From Vibrio sp. MedPE-SWchi (GTDB lineage: Bacteria > Pseudomonadota > Gammaproteobacteria > Enterobacterales > Vibrionaceae), in contig MPDB01000001.1 in the NCBI GenBank assembly GCA_001874155.1, forward strand, positions 496,001-560,000: a DNA stretch of 64,000 nt. The letters run 5' to 3'. A model generated the notes under the pieces. The model made no database searches. It saw nothing but the letters and a program-made list of their open reading frames with translations, and was not told the DNA's origin. A program made the translations under genes and the position numbers. This document shows positions 25,257-35,538 of the stretch, in pieces (positions within the stretch are counted from its first letter, which is position 1; each line of letters starts with the position of its first letter).

Positions 25257-26831
25257 CTATCCTTTGCCGCTAAATTGCCGCGCTTTGTTGTAAGTATCGT
25301 AAAGGTAGATATCATCTCGATAATGCACCTGCCCCGACTCAACCCACACTGTTTGATAAATAATATGGACCGGTATTCTCTTTTTCAAAGGGATAGATTG
25401 TGTCGTGGAATGGTCATTGTTTGCCTCATCCACAACAGCTAAGCCCTGTGTTTCTAGCAAGGTATTGGCAAATTGATCGGCATTTTCTACTCTGACACAA
25501 CCTGAACTAAACGCTCGAATGTCTTTAGCAAAGAGGTGTTTACTTGGTGTGTCATGCAAATAGATAGCGCGTCGATTTGGTGTGTTGAATTTGTACAGTC
25601 CTAATGCGTTGCTGTTCCCAGATCGTTGACGCATCTTGTATGGGAATGTTTTAGGGTTAACCTCTGACCAATTAATTTCCTCTGGATTAACCGTCGTTGG
25701 TGTATTCCATCGTTCAATGATCTCTATTTTATTGTTTGATAGGTAGCTTTCATCTTTCTTCACCTGAGGAAGGATATCTTCAACCATGATTTTTCTTGGT
25801 ACATTCCACGTCGGGTTAAGAATCAACGAATCGAGTTTTGTGTGCATCACTGGCGTTTTACGAGAGGTACGCCCTACCACAACCTTTGACTGAAACACCT
25901 CTTCACCTAAATACCAGTACTGCATGTTGAAACTAGGCACATTCACCAAAATCATCGTATCGCGCTGCATCGGCCAGAGGCGAGAACGTTCTGCGTTAAG
26001 CGCTAACATCGACAGTCGTTGCTCGGGTGAGATATTCAGCCACTTCAATGTTTGGGCGCCAATGATGCCATCTTCTTTAAGCCCATGAATGCGTTGGAAC
26101 TCTTTAACAGGCTCAACGAGAGATGCATCGTACCAATTCACGTCACTGCGGATCTGCGAGGTATCGATGTTCACAACATTGAGCCGCTGAACTAACGCAT
26201 CTCGGTATGAAAGCTTGTCCCCTATTTTTTTTAACGAACTCTGATGGTAGGTCGGGATCGACGTATTCTCCAACCGTTTAAGATGGTCATAAGAGGCAAT
26301 AATTTGTCGATAATCGGCGCTGGATGGGGTGTAGCTATCAATTAAATCTTCTAAGTCATGCAGCTCTACGGCAATCAGCAATGAGTTTACCGACCCAACA
26401 GACGGTATCGGCAATTTTGATACTAGCGGCTGATTAAAGAACCAAGATTCACCTATCGTAGCCGCCTGCTCGGCGTAGCTGATGTAAAGAAGCAGTGTAT
26501 CGGTTGCCAGTAGATCGTATTCAAACCAACGGTTTTCAGTCCTAAATTTCTTTAAGTGAGACAACTGGTTAGAGAAAAGTGGGCTAAACCCAGCCTCTTC
26601 TATCATTTCCAGTTGCAGCTCCAATTTTTGAGTCTGTTCAATATCAAACCAAATCAGCTGATCATCGTTTTCTTCGTAGATTCTATTGAGCAGTTGAGGG
26701 TACTGTATTAACTGTGCTGTCGTTGAATTGGGCTCTAACCATGTTAACCGCTCAAAACGCTCTAACGCATGAGACGAAAGAGATAGAAGCAACAGGGATA
26801 ACACAAGCAGAACTCTCTTTTTCATTCTCAT
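25257..26831 (-). CDS. ldtD: L,D-transpeptidase YcbB/LdtD type
   Basis: 524 residues, shorter than E. coli LdtD (615). Signal peptide at about 4-22 (SLSSHA). A peptidoglycan-binding domain is at about 225-270 (VEPVKEFQRIHGLKEDGIIG). The YkuD catalytic domain lies at about 290-460, with the active-site Cys in FSSGCVRVENADQF and the upstream His in LHDTPSK. It forms 3-3 (mDAP-mDAP) crosslinks in periplasmic peptidoglycan. It lies upstream of ycbK (163-bp gap), whose product is thought to cut such links, the same order as in E. coli. The start may be the second Met (26825), better spaced from GGAG. Confidence 0.93.
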   Translation of the reverse strand: MRMKKRVLLVLSLLLLSLSSHALERFERLTWLEPNSTTAQLIQYPQLLNRIYEENDDQLIWFDIEQTQKLELQLEMIEEAGFSPLFSNQLSHLKKFRTENRWFEYDLLATDTLLLYISYAEQAATIGESWFFNQPLVSKLPIPSVGSVNSLLIAVELHDLEDLIDSYTPSSADYRQIIASYDHLKRLENTSIPTYHQSSLKKIGDKLSYRDALVQRLNVVNIDTSQIRSDVNWYDASLVEPVKEFQRIHGLKEDGIIGAQTLKWLNISPEQRLSMLALNAERSRLWPMQRDTMILVNVPSFNMQYWYLGEEVFQSKVVVGRTSRKTPVMHTKLDSLILNPTWNVPRKIMVEDILPQVKKDESYLSNNKIEIIERWNTPTTVNPEEINWSEVNPKTFPYKMRQRSGNSNALGLYKFNTPNRRAIYLHDTPSKHLFAKDIRAFSSGCVRVENADQFANTLLETQGLAVVDEANNDHSTTQSIPLKKRIPVHIIYQTVWVESGQVHYRDDIYLYDTYNKARQFSGKG

Positions 26832-26899
26832 ACACTCCGTTCTCTTATTGATTTAAAAGTATGGCAGAAAAATGAGCAACCGTATGAGGAACAGAAAGC

Positions 26900-26927
26900 A
26901 AAAAGCCCCGGTCTCCCGAGGCTTTTT
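26900..26927 (-). terminator. Intrinsic terminator of ribA
   Basis: AAAAAGCCTCGG / CCGGGGCTTTTT arms (one G-U pair) with a four-base loop, 19 bp past the ribA stop. Confidence 0.85.
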
Positions 26928-26945
26928 AAAACTAATTCAATAAAA

Positions 26946-27542
26946 CTAAAGCTTTAAATTGTGTTTGCCGTGAGAAACTTTTGCTTGTAAATAACTTTCG
27001 TTACCCGACTTAACGTGAGCCGAGGTATTCACTACATCAGCAACTTCAATGCCGTTTTCCTGCAACTCTCTAATTTTCTTAGGGTTATTAGTTACTAGTC
27101 GAATCTTATTTAGATTCAGAGCTTTCAGCATTTGAGCCGCTTCGGTGAAGTCACGTAGGTCATCACCAAACCCTAGGTGATTGTTCGCTTCGTACGTGTT
27201 CATGCCTTCACTTTGCAATCGATAGGCGTCAATCTTGTTATAAAGGCCGATTCCACGCCCTTCTTGACGCAGATAAAGAATGATTCCGCCTTCGTCACCC
27301 ATTTTAACAATCGTCTCTTCCAGCTGCTCACCGCAGTCACAACGAGAAGAGTGAAAAACGTCGCCCGTAAGACATTCTGAGTGCATGCGAACTAACGGCA
27401 CTTCACCTTTGCTATCTGCTTGCTTAAATACAATGGCAATATGCTCTTTTTCTGTTTCAAGACCATGAAAGGATAAAATTTCTGCATCAATGTTACTTTG
27501 TGAGCCAACTTTAAGGTCAACTCGGGCACGAACTTCCGCCAT
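26946..27542 (-). CDS. ribA: GTP cyclohydrolase II
   Basis: 198 residues from the ATG at 27542, which aligns with the E. coli start; an upstream ATG (27578) has no ribosome site. Zinc ligands are [10 protein letters not shown] and [10 protein letters not shown]. The substrate loop [13 protein letters not shown] and the C-terminal [11 protein letters not shown] are intact. It opens GTP to 2,5-diamino-6-ribosylamino-pyrimidinone phosphate, the first step of riboflavin synthesis. It is the stand-alone form, not fused to RibB. No FMN riboswitch pattern was recognised upstream. Confidence 0.95.
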   Translation of the reverse strand: MAEVRARVDLKVGSQSNIDAEILSFHGLETEKEHIAIVFKQADSKGEVPLVRMHSECLTGDVFHSSRCDCGEQLEETIVKMGDEGGIILYLRQEGRGIGLYNKIDAYRLQSEGMNTYEANNHLGFGDDLRDFTEAAQMLKALNLNKIRLVTNNPKKIRELQENGIEVADVVNTSAHVKSGNESYLQAKVSHGKHNLKL

Positions 27543-27781
27543 ATTACTACTCACTTCAATGTTTGCTTTAGTACCCATAGCATCAGATTGCCATGCTCCT
27601 ATTGAGTCTAACTATGGGGATTGTTAAAGAGTTTTTCAATGTTTCATTGAAAATGAGAACACGCTCGAGCAGACACGAGACGTTTTCACGCAAACTAATG
27701 GAAAGAAAGTAAATAAGGCGTAACGGGATATAAGGATAAAACGGCAGAAAAGCGGGATTTATTAAGGAAAAGAAGAGCGAT

Positions 27782-27973
27782 TTATCGATTTTGTTTCTCT
27801 TGCCACAGAGCCAATTCGATCCAAGCCAATTCGAGTTGCTCTAACTCTTCTTCAGTCAACAAGGAGAAGGTAGGATCAACCTCAGAAAGCGATTCAGTTG
27901 GAATAAGCCCAAGCCGTACGTAAAAGTCTTCTTTCAGCTTTAGAATTAGTTTTTCCACGGCGCTTCCTGGCAT
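27782..27973 (-). CDS. Small acidic hypothetical protein
   Basis: 63 residues from the ATG at 27973 (a TTG at 27985 is an alternative). Acidic, Leu-rich and probably helical (LLTEEELEQLELAWIELALW), without signal peptide or membrane segment. I do not recognise the family. Codon use and a lone position between terminated genes are compatible with a real gene, but support is limited. Confidence 0.55.
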   Translation of the reverse strand: MPGSAVEKLILKLKEDFYVRLGLIPTESLSEVDPTFSLLTEEELEQLELAWIELALWQEKQNR

Positions 27974-28105
27974 GCAAATACTCAATCAATAGAGATATCA
28001 ATATATTGAAAAGAATACCACATGCGGTTTCCGAGTCTTTTTTGGGCGCAAATTATGGAATTATAATCACACATATACACTTGACGTGACGGAAGGTTCA
28101 AAAAA

Positions 28106-29089
28106 TCAAAACAGCTCTACATCACTATCACCGGTCTCTTCATCGCTGTCATTGACCAACCATTGATAGCTACACACCTGGTTTCTTCCATGATCTTTCG
28201 CGTAATAGAGAGCCTTATCAGCATGGTCGAGTATGTTTGACACAAACGACGAGGTTTTCACTGAACAAATTCCAGCGCTAAAGGTGACATTCGAGACTTG
28301 TGGAAAATCATACCCCTCGACATGTTTTCGAAAACCCTCCATTCTCTCGAGCGCATCGCTGAGCTTGGTGCGTGGGAAAAGCACCACAAACTCTTCCCCC
28401 CCAAAGCGGAACAGTTGTTCTTCATGGTCGAAATATTGCTGCATCTGCTGAGCAAATATCAACAGCACCTCGTCACCAATCATATGACCATAAGTATCAT
28501 TGACACTCTTAAACCTATCGATGTCTAAGATGGCAACCCTCGGAGAATACTCGCTATCAAAGTCGCCATCTGCAACGGAATCAAAGCTAAGGGTCAGTTT
28601 CTGGTCCAGAACCTTGCGGTTGTAAAGCCCCGTCAATTCGTCTCTTTCACTTTCATGCAAAATAGTCAGGTAGTTGCGGTAGATTTGGCAAAACCCTTCC
28701 ATCAGCAACAAGTAATTCTTAGGGTTGTTTCTCATTGAGACAATGAATCGCGCTGAGCTGTCGCCATCCATTTTTATAGGAAAGGTACATTGATGCAGAC
28801 CGTCACCAAGTTCCTCTACGCTACTTTTGCTTAGCGAGTGGTCAAACTCCATTGAAATGGTTTTATCATCTTCATGGATCCAATGATAATTAACTTGACC
28901 ATCAGCATCGACTTCTCGACACACCGCTGCAGTAAGGTGAGCGACGTTGCCAGAGTAATGGAATAAATGGACACTTTGAATCGGGATCATTTCCGCCAAG
29001 GTGGCAATAACACAGTGGGCTAATGAGATTGAATTAGTTTGCTCTGTTATCTCGATAACGGATTGAAGGATTTTCTGCTCTACACTCAT
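28106..29089 (-). CDS. Cytoplasmic diguanylate cyclase (GAF-like + GGDEF)
   Basis: 327 residues, no membrane segment. The first 140 residues look like a GAF-type sensor (IPIQSVHLFHYSGN early). The GGDEF domain starts near 145 (ERDELTGLYNRKVLD) with the catalytic motif GGEEF at 230-234. No RXXD inhibitory site lies upstream of it (FDHEEQLFRFGGEEF), so product inhibition through the I-site is unlikely. It should make cyclic-di-GMP. The start ATG has a strong AGGTGA site. The ligand of the sensor part is unknown. Confidence 0.92.
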   Translation of the reverse strand: MSVEQKILQSVIEITEQTNSISLAHCVIATLAEMIPIQSVHLFHYSGNVAHLTAAVCREVDADGQVNYHWIHEDDKTISMEFDHSLSKSSVEELGDGLHQCTFPIKMDGDSSARFIVSMRNNPKNYLLLMEGFCQIYRNYLTILHESERDELTGLYNRKVLDQKLTLSFDSVADGDFDSEYSPRVAILDIDRFKSVNDTYGHMIGDEVLLIFAQQMQQYFDHEEQLFRFGGEEFVVLFPRTKLSDALERMEGFRKHVEGYDFPQVSNVTFSAGICSVKTSSFVSNILDHADKALYYAKDHGRNQVCSYQWLVNDSDEETGDSDVELF

Positions 29090-29147
29090 TGTTCACCTGT
29101 TAGCGAGTGATTTACAGCTAAGTATAGGCAGTCAATGAGTACAAGCT

Positions 29148-29180
29148 AAAAAAAAGCAGCGTTATACACGCTGCTTTTTT
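29148..29180 (-). terminator. Terminator after the DUF2947-like gene
   Basis: AAAGCAGCG / CGCTGCTTT arms with a six-base loop and T runs on both strands. It lies downstream of the 157-residue protein gene on the minus strand. Confidence 0.85.
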
Positions 29181-29204
29181 ACTTGTTCAATATCATCTCT
29201 CGGA

Positions 29205-29678
29205 TTAGTTTCGAGTTCCGAATTTCACTTTGCCTTTTGAATCAAACCAAAGCGCTTCTTTTCGTCGACGAGCGATTAAAATCGGACCATCATCGTAAAA
29301 CAAAAAATTCTTCCAATGCTTTTTAAATATCGACCATTTGGTTTCTAAGATGTTGTACTTCTCATAACAAAAGTAGACAGTAACGTCATCTTGCCAACCC
29401 AGTAGTTCTGCGATTTCTTCAGGGAACCCCTGGTCATCATCTTCCCATGGCCCCATCCAATCAAATTCACTACTCCAGTTACTCTCTTTGCTCGGCCAAT
29501 CTTGCTTGCTCAGACGATCAGCATCTGGACTTTGGGCACTGATGTTTTCTTTCCAAAGCTGAGATGCTCTCGCCGCATCCATCGGCTTTATTTTTGCCAT
29601 GTCCTCTTCAGGAACAGGCATAGACTGATGTGTAAAAATCCATTTTCTTTGGTATTCGTCCAAAGTCAGATACGACAT
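29205..29678 (-). CDS. DUF2947-like hypothetical protein
   Basis: 157 residues, Trp- and Asp-rich (FDWMGPWEDDDQGFPEEIAELLGW), soluble, no signal peptide. The pattern suits DUF2947, a family of Vibrio-like bacteria with no known role; my assignment is from memory of the family and not firm. It begins 13 bp after the HD hydrolase gene and is followed by a terminator, so it ends an operon with rimJ and the HD protein. Confidence 0.65.
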   Translation of the reverse strand: MSYLTLDEYQRKWIFTHQSMPVPEEDMAKIKPMDAARASQLWKENISAQSPDADRLSKQDWPSKESNWSSEFDWMGPWEDDDQGFPEEIAELLGWQDDVTVYFCYEKYNILETKWSIFKKHWKNFLFYDDGPILIARRRKEALWFDSKGKVKFGTRN

Positions 29679-29690
29679 TAAATTTCCTCG

Positions 29691-30281
29691 TTATTTCTTC
29701 AACCAGCCATTTTCTGTGGCTGTTTCTATCATTCGTTTCGCTTCATCCCACATAGCTTCAGACCCCAGCGCAATTTTGCTATTCACGGTTAACGCTTGCT
29801 CTGCTGTGACATTGTGCTCTTGCCAGCTCTGACCATCATTATGAAAGTTAAGCATCATAGGAATGATTCGATCCAGTGCTTTTGCAAATCGAGCATCGGC
29901 ACTGGAGGCAGATTCAAATTCTGACCATATGGCCAATAACTCATTACCTTGGTCACTTGGCAGCAGTGCGAAGAGTCTATTCGCGGCAGCCAACTCTTTT
30001 TCTTCCTGCTCTAAGGTTGCAGCAACATCGTAAACAAACGTATCGCCAGCATCGATTTCAACGATATCGTGTAACAGAAGCATTTTTACGACCCGAGCGA
30101 TATCAACAGGTTCATTCGCATGCTCTTCCATTAGTATCGCCATCAAGGCCACATGCCAACTGTGTTCTGCACTGTTTTCCAATCGGCCTTGGGCACTTTT
30201 AACTCGAGTTCGGCGTAGTACCGATTTCAGTTGGTCGAGTTCAATAACCAAAGCTAACTGTTTCACTAAACGATCATTCAT
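29691..30281 (-). CDS. HD-domain phosphohydrolase, YfbR/COG1896 type
   Basis: 196 residues. HD metal motifs: AEHSWHVALMA (first His), LLLHDIVEIDAGD (His-Asp) and a downstream Asp (ALDRIIPMM). The pattern resembles the YfbR-like nucleotide phosphohydrolases, of which E. coli YfbR is a dNMP 5'-nucleotidase, and also the COG1896 HD family. Activity on a nucleotide is inferred from the family. Its ATG adjoins the rimJ stop (start 30281, rimJ ends 30282), indicating coupled translation. Confidence 0.82.
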   Translation of the reverse strand: MNDRLVKQLALVIELDQLKSVLRRTRVKSAQGRLENSAEHSWHVALMAILMEEHANEPVDIARVVKMLLLHDIVEIDAGDTFVYDVAATLEQEEKELAAANRLFALLPSDQGNELLAIWSEFESASSADARFAKALDRIIPMMLNFHNDGQSWQEHNVTAEQALTVNSKIALGSEAMWDEAKRMIETATENGWLKK

Positions 30282-30863
30282 CTATTTCACCGCTTTCCAC
30301 TTCGAATTGATGCAACTGGTGAGTATGTGATCTTGCCACTGGCCATTGATCAACAAGTACTGCTTTGCAAAGCCCTCTTTCTCAAAGCCATTTTTCTTCA
30401 ATACTGAAGCACTACGGGCATTGTTCGGCATATACGCGGCATTAATTCTATGCATAGATTGGTAATTAAACATGTAGTCAACAGCGAACTTTAAGGCACG
30501 AGACATGATCCCTTTTCCTTGGCTGCTCTCATCAAGGGAGTAGCCAACGGTGCATGTATAGCATGGAAATCGAGAAAGATTACTGAACGACACGGTACCA
30601 ATCACCTTGTCGCCCGCAGGGTCAGTGAGAATGAGATAGTACCCAAGCCCCAATGAATGCAACTCTTTCAACTTGATGAGTTTCTGAGCCCAACCGGTAA
30701 CGGTAAAGAAAGCCTCTTCTCGTTTAGGCTCCCATGCTTTTAAATGTGCTCTATTACGATTGAAGTATTGACTAATTCTTTCAGCATCATCGACCTCCGC
30801 CGTACGTAGTATGAAATCACCATCTTCTTCAAAGACACTTTGATGCGAGTTCACTCTATTCAT
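30282..30863 (-). CDS. rimJ: Ribosomal protein acetyltransferase RimJ-like (GNAT)
   Basis: 193 residues from the ATG at 30863 (GGAG seven bases upstream); the longer frame starts at 30890. GNAT fold: VGYSLDESSQGKGIMSRAL carries the acetyl-CoA loop (Q/RxxGxG/A form QGKGIM). Close match to E. coli RimJ, for example YMPNNARSASVLKKNGFEKEG and LLINGQWQDHIL. RimJ acetylates the N-terminal Ala of ribosomal protein S5. It is in an operon with the HD hydrolase and the DUF2947-like gene. Confidence 0.9.
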   Translation of the reverse strand: MNRVNSHQSVFEEDGDFILRTAEVDDAERISQYFNRNRAHLKAWEPKREEAFFTVTGWAQKLIKLKELHSLGLGYYLILTDPAGDKVIGTVSFSNLSRFPCYTCTVGYSLDESSQGKGIMSRALKFAVDYMFNYQSMHRINAAYMPNNARSASVLKKNGFEKEGFAKQYLLINGQWQDHILTSCINSKWKAVK

Positions 30864-30937
30864 TGTCGCTCCGTACAAGTCTTTCCTCACACTCTATTGT
30901 TTTGACTTTCTCTCATGGCACACCAAATTGACTCGAT

Positions 30938-32482
30938 TTACGTCTTACGAATCGAGTAATCACGCAGCTTATTCGCGATAGAGGTGTGTGACACGTTCAA
31001 TCTTTTTGCAAGCTTACGGCTTGATGGGAAGGACTGATATAGCCTCTCAAGCACTTGAGATTCATACTCTTTCATTATCTCATCAAGTGAGCCATCTAGG
31101 TTCACATTGGTCATGCCTGCCGATACCGTTTCCAGCTGCGGAAGGTGGAAAAGAGAGGCATCTAATCGCCCTTCCTGCCACTCGGTCAACGCACGTAAAA
31201 CCATGTTATCGAGCTGACGCATGTTACCCGGCCATTGATAATTGGAGAGCCCATCAACAAGCTCGTCAGCCAATTCTGGCCTAGTCATACCGAGCTGATT
31301 TGCGTATTTGGCAACAAACAGTTCCAGTAGCGGCGCTATGTCGTTGGTACGCTCACGAAGAGGGGGGATACGCAGGGTTAGGACGTTAAGACGGTAGAAC
31401 AAATCTTCTCGGAATGCGCCTGAATCGGCAAGCTCAGCAAGCTTATGTCTCGTCGATGCAATCACACGAACATCAACATGCACTTCATGCTCTTCACCTA
31501 CGCGTCTAAACGTACCATCTTGTAAGAATCGGAGTAATTTAATCTGTAGATGCGAACTCATTTCACCGATTTCGTCTAAGAAAACAGTGCCACCATTCGC
31601 TAACTCAAAGATGCCTTTATGGCCCTGCTCGTGGTTAAACGACCCTGGTGCATGGCCAAACAATTCTGTTTCGGCGACATCGTCTGGCATCGACGCACAG
31701 CTCAAGATAAGAAAAGAAGCAGAGGCGCGATTGGAGCGATTGTGACACGCTCGAGCAAGCATCTCTTTGCCTGTGCCCGTCTCACCCTCAATAAGCAGCG
31801 GCTGATCAAGCATTGATAATTTCTTTGCTTGGCTGATTAACGCTTTATGGCGATTGGACACCCCTACAAAATGCTCGAAGCCCAGATTGTTGTTAAGCGG
31901 TAAGCTGTCATCAAACTCAGGTTTGTTGCTCCCCGAGCGAATGATCATTACCGCGCTTGCCAACGTGGATTCATTTGATTCGCCAGTGATGTAAACCGGC
32001 ATGATTTCCATTGCGTAATCAAGGCCATCAATCACAATATTCTCTCGTTGGCGAGTAATGTTACCTTCAAACCAATTGGAGAAATCGAAACTTGGTAATA
32101 GCGATGAAATCTGCTGACCAATCATCTCTTCGTCAGCTTGTTTAAAAAGGTCCACCGCTGCGTGATTGGCCAGATCAATTTGACCTTTAAGGTCGATGGC
32201 AAGAACAGGATCTGGGAGGTTATTAAGCAGAGAGATAAGCTCGGTGTTGTGCCTTTCAATAGGCATAAACTGGATCTTTCTGACATCTTTCACACCAGCA
32301 ATGCGGCGAATTTCTGTCATCAACTCACTAAAGGTATCAAAGTCAATATCTGGACAGTTAAGGTATATGATTCCACTAATATCGATCTCGATGCCACGAA
32401 GATCGATACTCTTAGAGGCTAAGATATCCAGTAACTCACGAGTTAAACCTAATCTATCTTCACAAAATACTTCTAGGCGCAC
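30938..32482 (-). CDS. tyrR: Transcriptional regulator TyrR
   Basis: 514 residues, co-linear with E. coli TyrR. ACT domain at 1-75 (MRLEVFCEDRLGLTRELLDI), PAS domain at about 80-180, AAA+ central domain with walker A GETGTGKEM and walker B GGTVFLDEIGEM, and C-terminal HTH (SSRKLAKRLNVSHTSIANKL). A GAFTGA loop is replaced by GSFNHEQ, as expected for TyrR, which works with sigma-70. It controls aromatic amino acid synthesis and uptake. The order tyrR-ycjF-ycjX matches enterobacteria. Plausible targets in this window are the aromatic permease (45.9 kb) and the aminotransferase, but I saw no clear TyrR boxes. Confidence 0.95.
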   Translation of the reverse strand: MRLEVFCEDRLGLTRELLDILASKSIDLRGIEIDISGIIYLNCPDIDFDTFSELMTEIRRIAGVKDVRKIQFMPIERHNTELISLLNNLPDPVLAIDLKGQIDLANHAAVDLFKQADEEMIGQQISSLLPSFDFSNWFEGNITRQRENIVIDGLDYAMEIMPVYITGESNESTLASAVMIIRSGSNKPEFDDSLPLNNNLGFEHFVGVSNRHKALISQAKKLSMLDQPLLIEGETGTGKEMLARACHNRSNRASASFLILSCASMPDDVAETELFGHAPGSFNHEQGHKGIFELANGGTVFLDEIGEMSSHLQIKLLRFLQDGTFRRVGEEHEVHVDVRVIASTRHKLAELADSGAFREDLFYRLNVLTLRIPPLRERTNDIAPLLELFVAKYANQLGMTRPELADELVDGLSNYQWPGNMRQLDNMVLRALTEWQEGRLDASLFHLPQLETVSAGMTNVNLDGSLDEIMKEYESQVLERLYQSFPSSRKLAKRLNVSHTSIANKLRDYSIRKT

Positions 32483-32584
32483 GAAGAAATCCTAATTGAA
32501 CGGTGTCAGAAAATGTTGACACTAGTTTCGCTCATGCCCTGTAATGCGTCAAGAAGTCTGGCTTGAATCCGAAGAGTACCCCAC

Positions 32585-33607
32585 CTATTTGATTGAAATA
32601 GCAGCGACTTTGGAAACAATCTGTTTTCTAATCGTCGAAAGCGTCAGTGCATTCTCTTTTTGCCACGCTAACGGTCGAAGTAGTGAGATCGCCTTAAGGC
32701 CAACACGGGCAGACAAGATTCCTACTCCAATCCCTTGACCGGCTCGAGCTGATAATTTTCCGGCTAGATCCATGGATAGAAGATCCATACTCGCATCGAT
32801 TGCCAATTCACTTGCCCCTGCAGCCGCCATATTCACTAACACTGCCTTAAACAGCGAGATACGAGACCAGTAGCCAAGCTCTACGCCATAGAGTTTGGCT
32901 AATGTGTCAATCATCTTGAAGTTACGCCAAGCCACTAACGCCATATCAGCCGCTGCTAACGGGCTTACCGCGACCAAAGCAGCCGATTCGCTGGCGTATT
33001 TTGTGACTATTTCAGCAGCTTCTTCATCAAACTGAGAAACAACCATGGATTCATAAAGCTCTAGAATCTCAATATCGCTATGGGAGTCTGAAATGCTGTT
33101 CTTCCAACGGTCGTAACTCGGGTTCTCATTCGTTATTCCACTTTCCTTGGCAATATCGACACAAAACGCCTTTGCCTGTCCAACACCGCCCTCTTTCACC
33201 AGTTTCTCACTTCGCTCTTGCGTAGAAAAATGGTGGCGGAGTTTTCGCAGTTTCCACAACTCTTTACCAATCGCGCCTATCCCTAGTATGGATAACGCCC
33301 CTGCAAAACCAGCCCAACCGATGGCTAACCAATCCCCGGTAACCAACGCCGTTGTTACTGTGTCGATTGTCTGCCACGCCAGCAACCCACCAAAAACAGA
33401 AAACAAGACTGGCGCGAGCCCCTTTCGTCCTTTTTTTGGTCGAATGACGGTATCCAATTCGACTTCAATCTGTTCCTCTTGAGCCACGGAGGGGACAAAA
33501 TTTTCCGCTTGCTCAAATGCCTGATGCGTTGTCATCTCGACATCACTAGGGCTTTCATCGTCGCTTAATGTTTGGCTGAACACGTGCTTTGTTTTTAGGT
33601 CACTCAT
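32585..33607 (-). CDS. ycjF: YcjF-like inner membrane protein (TIGR01620/DUF697)
   Basis: 340 residues. A charged cytoplasmic N-terminus (to about 60) is followed by two membrane segments (about 63-80 and 90-112), then a soluble domain with a C-terminal DUF697-type segment ([19 protein letters not shown]). Known as YcjF, a neighbour of YcjX in the phage-shock (Psp) region of enterobacteria; role unknown. Its ATG overlaps the ycjX stop by four bases, so the two are coupled. PspABC genes are not found directly upstream here. Confidence 0.88.
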   Translation of the reverse strand: MSDLKTKHVFSQTLSDDESPSDVEMTTHQAFEQAENFVPSVAQEEQIEVELDTVIRPKKGRKGLAPVLFSVFGGLLAWQTIDTVTTALVTGDWLAIGWAGFAGALSILGIGAIGKELWKLRKLRHHFSTQERSEKLVKEGGVGQAKAFCVDIAKESGITNENPSYDRWKNSISDSHSDIEILELYESMVVSQFDEEAAEIVTKYASESAALVAVSPLAAADMALVAWRNFKMIDTLAKLYGVELGYWSRISLFKAVLVNMAAAGASELAIDASMDLLSMDLAGKLSARAGQGIGVGILSARVGLKAISLLRPLAWQKENALTLSTIRKQIVSKVAAISIK

Positions 33608-34980
33608 TTCAGCTTGTCTCCCAATAGGCTTTCTAAGGCTTTATCCATTCGAATATGTTCACTTGGCCCATACTGTGGCTTGGGTTTTGGCCTAAACGAC
33701 GTGAATTCAAAGCCGCTTTCGGACCAATACTCCCGATTCGGCAACTTTTTAGGCACATCACCAGGAAACACCGTCAGGGGTTTGTTATCGAGCGTATCCC
33801 CTTGAATCGCAGGAAGGGTGTTATCACCAGAATTCACGAAGCCCGCCGTAGTCGCTTGAATAGATGACATGGCAATGCAGTTCATCTCAATGTTCTCAAA
33901 AGCGGCATTCTGCCATGCCGGATGAATGAGCTGTTGCAACAGGGACACCAAATTAGGGTGCTGCTCAGGTGTAACGTGATCCGCTTTTGTGGCTGCAAAA
34001 AGTACTTTATCTATTTTCGGAGAAAAGAGACGTTTCAATAACCCACTTCGCCCGTATTGAAAGCTATGCATGATTTGCTCTAACGCGTGGCTCATATCTT
34101 TGAAAGATTCATGGCTTTCATTCAGCGCAGATAGGCAATCCACCAACACGACCTGTCTGTCAAAGGTAGAAAAATACTGCTTATAGAACGTCTTCACCAC
34201 TTTCTGTTGATATTCCTGGTAGCGTTTTTTCAACATCTCCAAATTGCTATTCTTGGCGGCTTTATCACCCGTCAAATTGGGGCAAGGGAAGAATTGCAGA
34301 ACAGGTGCTCCTTCAAGGTCACCAGGCAACACAAAGCGACCTGGTTGCACCCAATGCAGGCCAGCGCTCTTACAACGGTGAAGGTACTGAGTATAAGCAA
34401 GCGATATCGCTTCAAGTTTTCGTTCATCACTCGTTGCGTTCAAATCCAGCTCATCGAGCAAGCTAATCCACTCATGGGCGAGATCTTTTCTTGTCCCTTT
34501 CAGTGCCTCAAACTGTGTCGCCGACCACTGTTCGAAACTGAGTTCGAGCAATGGGAGATCAAGCAACCACTCCCCTGGATAATCGATGATGTCTAGATAC
34601 AAGGTTGACGTGGCACCCAATAGCTTCTTATGTCGCTTCTTAGGCTTGTATTTGATCGCCAATCGAATTTCACTGACATCTCGAGTCGGAACCGGCCATT
34701 CTGGCGGCGTTGATGAGAGCTGAGCAACCGCGTCATCGTAAGCAAACCTTGGAACCATCATGTTACTCTGTGGCACGCGCTTTGCGCCAACAATACGTTT
34801 ATCACGTGCGGAATGAAGAAGCGGAAGATTATCGTGGGTTGACGTATGCAGTAGTTGATCCACCATAGAAGTAATAAACGCCGTTTTTCCTGCTCGAGAT
34901 AACCCAGTAATCGCCACTCTTAAGTGTGAGTCGGTGCTTCGATGTAGGAGATCACTCATCTCCTGACCCAGTTTCTTCAT
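33604..34980 (-). CDS. ycjX: YcjX-family GTP-binding protein (DUF463)
   Basis: 458 residues. P-loop [10 protein letters not shown] at about 26-35; the rest matches YcjX-type proteins ([16 protein letters not shown], which has the Asp-x-x-Gly of a switch region, and [13 protein letters not shown], the TKAD nucleotide-specificity motif). YcjX proteins are GTPases linked to the phage-shock response in E. coli, with unknown target. It forms an operon with ycjF, with tyrR following. Confidence 0.9.
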   Translation of the reverse strand: MKKLGQEMSDLLHRSTDSHLRVAITGLSRAGKTAFITSMVDQLLHTSTHDNLPLLHSARDKRIVGAKRVPQSNMMVPRFAYDDAVAQLSSTPPEWPVPTRDVSEIRLAIKYKPKKRHKKLLGATSTLYLDIIDYPGEWLLDLPLLELSFEQWSATQFEALKGTRKDLAHEWISLLDELDLNATSDERKLEAISLAYTQYLHRCKSAGLHWVQPGRFVLPGDLEGAPVLQFFPCPNLTGDKAAKNSNLEMLKKRYQEYQQKVVKTFYKQYFSTFDRQVVLVDCLSALNESHESFKDMSHALEQIMHSFQYGRSGLLKRLFSPKIDKVLFAATKADHVTPEQHPNLVSLLQQLIHPAWQNAAFENIEMNCIAMSSIQATTAGFVNSGDNTLPAIQGDTLDNKPLTVFPGDVPKKLPNREYWSESGFEFTSFRPKPKPQYGPSEHIRMDKALESLLGDKLK

Positions 34981-35072
34981 TTACTCTCTCTTAAATTCGG
35001 GCTCATGCCCTGCCTCATCTTCACTAATCTGATTCAATAAGCTACATCAATGAATCTTAATCTTAGATGAAT

Positions 35073-35102
35073 AAAAAAGCCCCTGATGTTATTCAGAGGC
35101 TC
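35073..35102 (-). terminator. Intrinsic terminator after the 61-residue membrane protein gene
   Basis: GAGCCTCTGA / TCAGGGGC arms (one G-U pair) with a six-base loop and six T on the minus strand. Confidence 0.8.
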
Positions 35103-35128
35103 AAATTCAACGTCAACGGTTATGCTTT

Positions 35129-35314
35129 TTAGTCATCTTCAATCAGTTTGTAAATAACGAACAACGCAAGCTCTAACATGACAAACAAGGCACACGTTAT
35201 GGTGACGTATTTGACATCAAAGATGCTGATGCCATGTAAGATCAAATCATAACCCAAGAAGCTACCCACCACGATGGCGATGGCAATTTGTAAAATTTGG
35301 ATAAATCGAGGCAC
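35129..35314 (-). CDS. Small membrane protein of unknown function
   Basis: 61 residues with two hydrophobic helices (about 8-24 and 33-56), ending in IEDD. A terminator follows directly. I do not recognise the family. It sits upstream of ycjX on the same strand, a place held by psp genes in enterobacteria, but it has no PspB/PspC motif. Length and context support a real small membrane protein gene. Confidence 0.65.
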   Translation of the reverse strand: MPRFIQILQIAIAIVVGSFLGYDLILHGISIFDVKYVTITCALFVMLELALFVIYKLIEDD

Positions 35315-35538
35315 ACTATTCTCCTATACGATTATTTATCGAGACGCTATCGCTACAAAGCCTTTAAGCTTTAAAGAAATTTCACCGCTTTTAGAAAGTT
35401 ACTCACGATACAAAGAAACTGACTTTTAAAGAGACTGACAGCTATAAACGTTCAGATTAGCTGTTGATTAAGCTAAGTATTTTACTCTAGCCATCACAAC
35501 AGCTTACTCTAATTTTCTACTTAGAATCTATTCTTTGA

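Noticed and set aside
27543..27781. FMN riboswitch upstream of ribA
   Set aside because: I could not recognise the conserved RFN element pieces, and stand-alone ribA genes of this group are usually not under such control.
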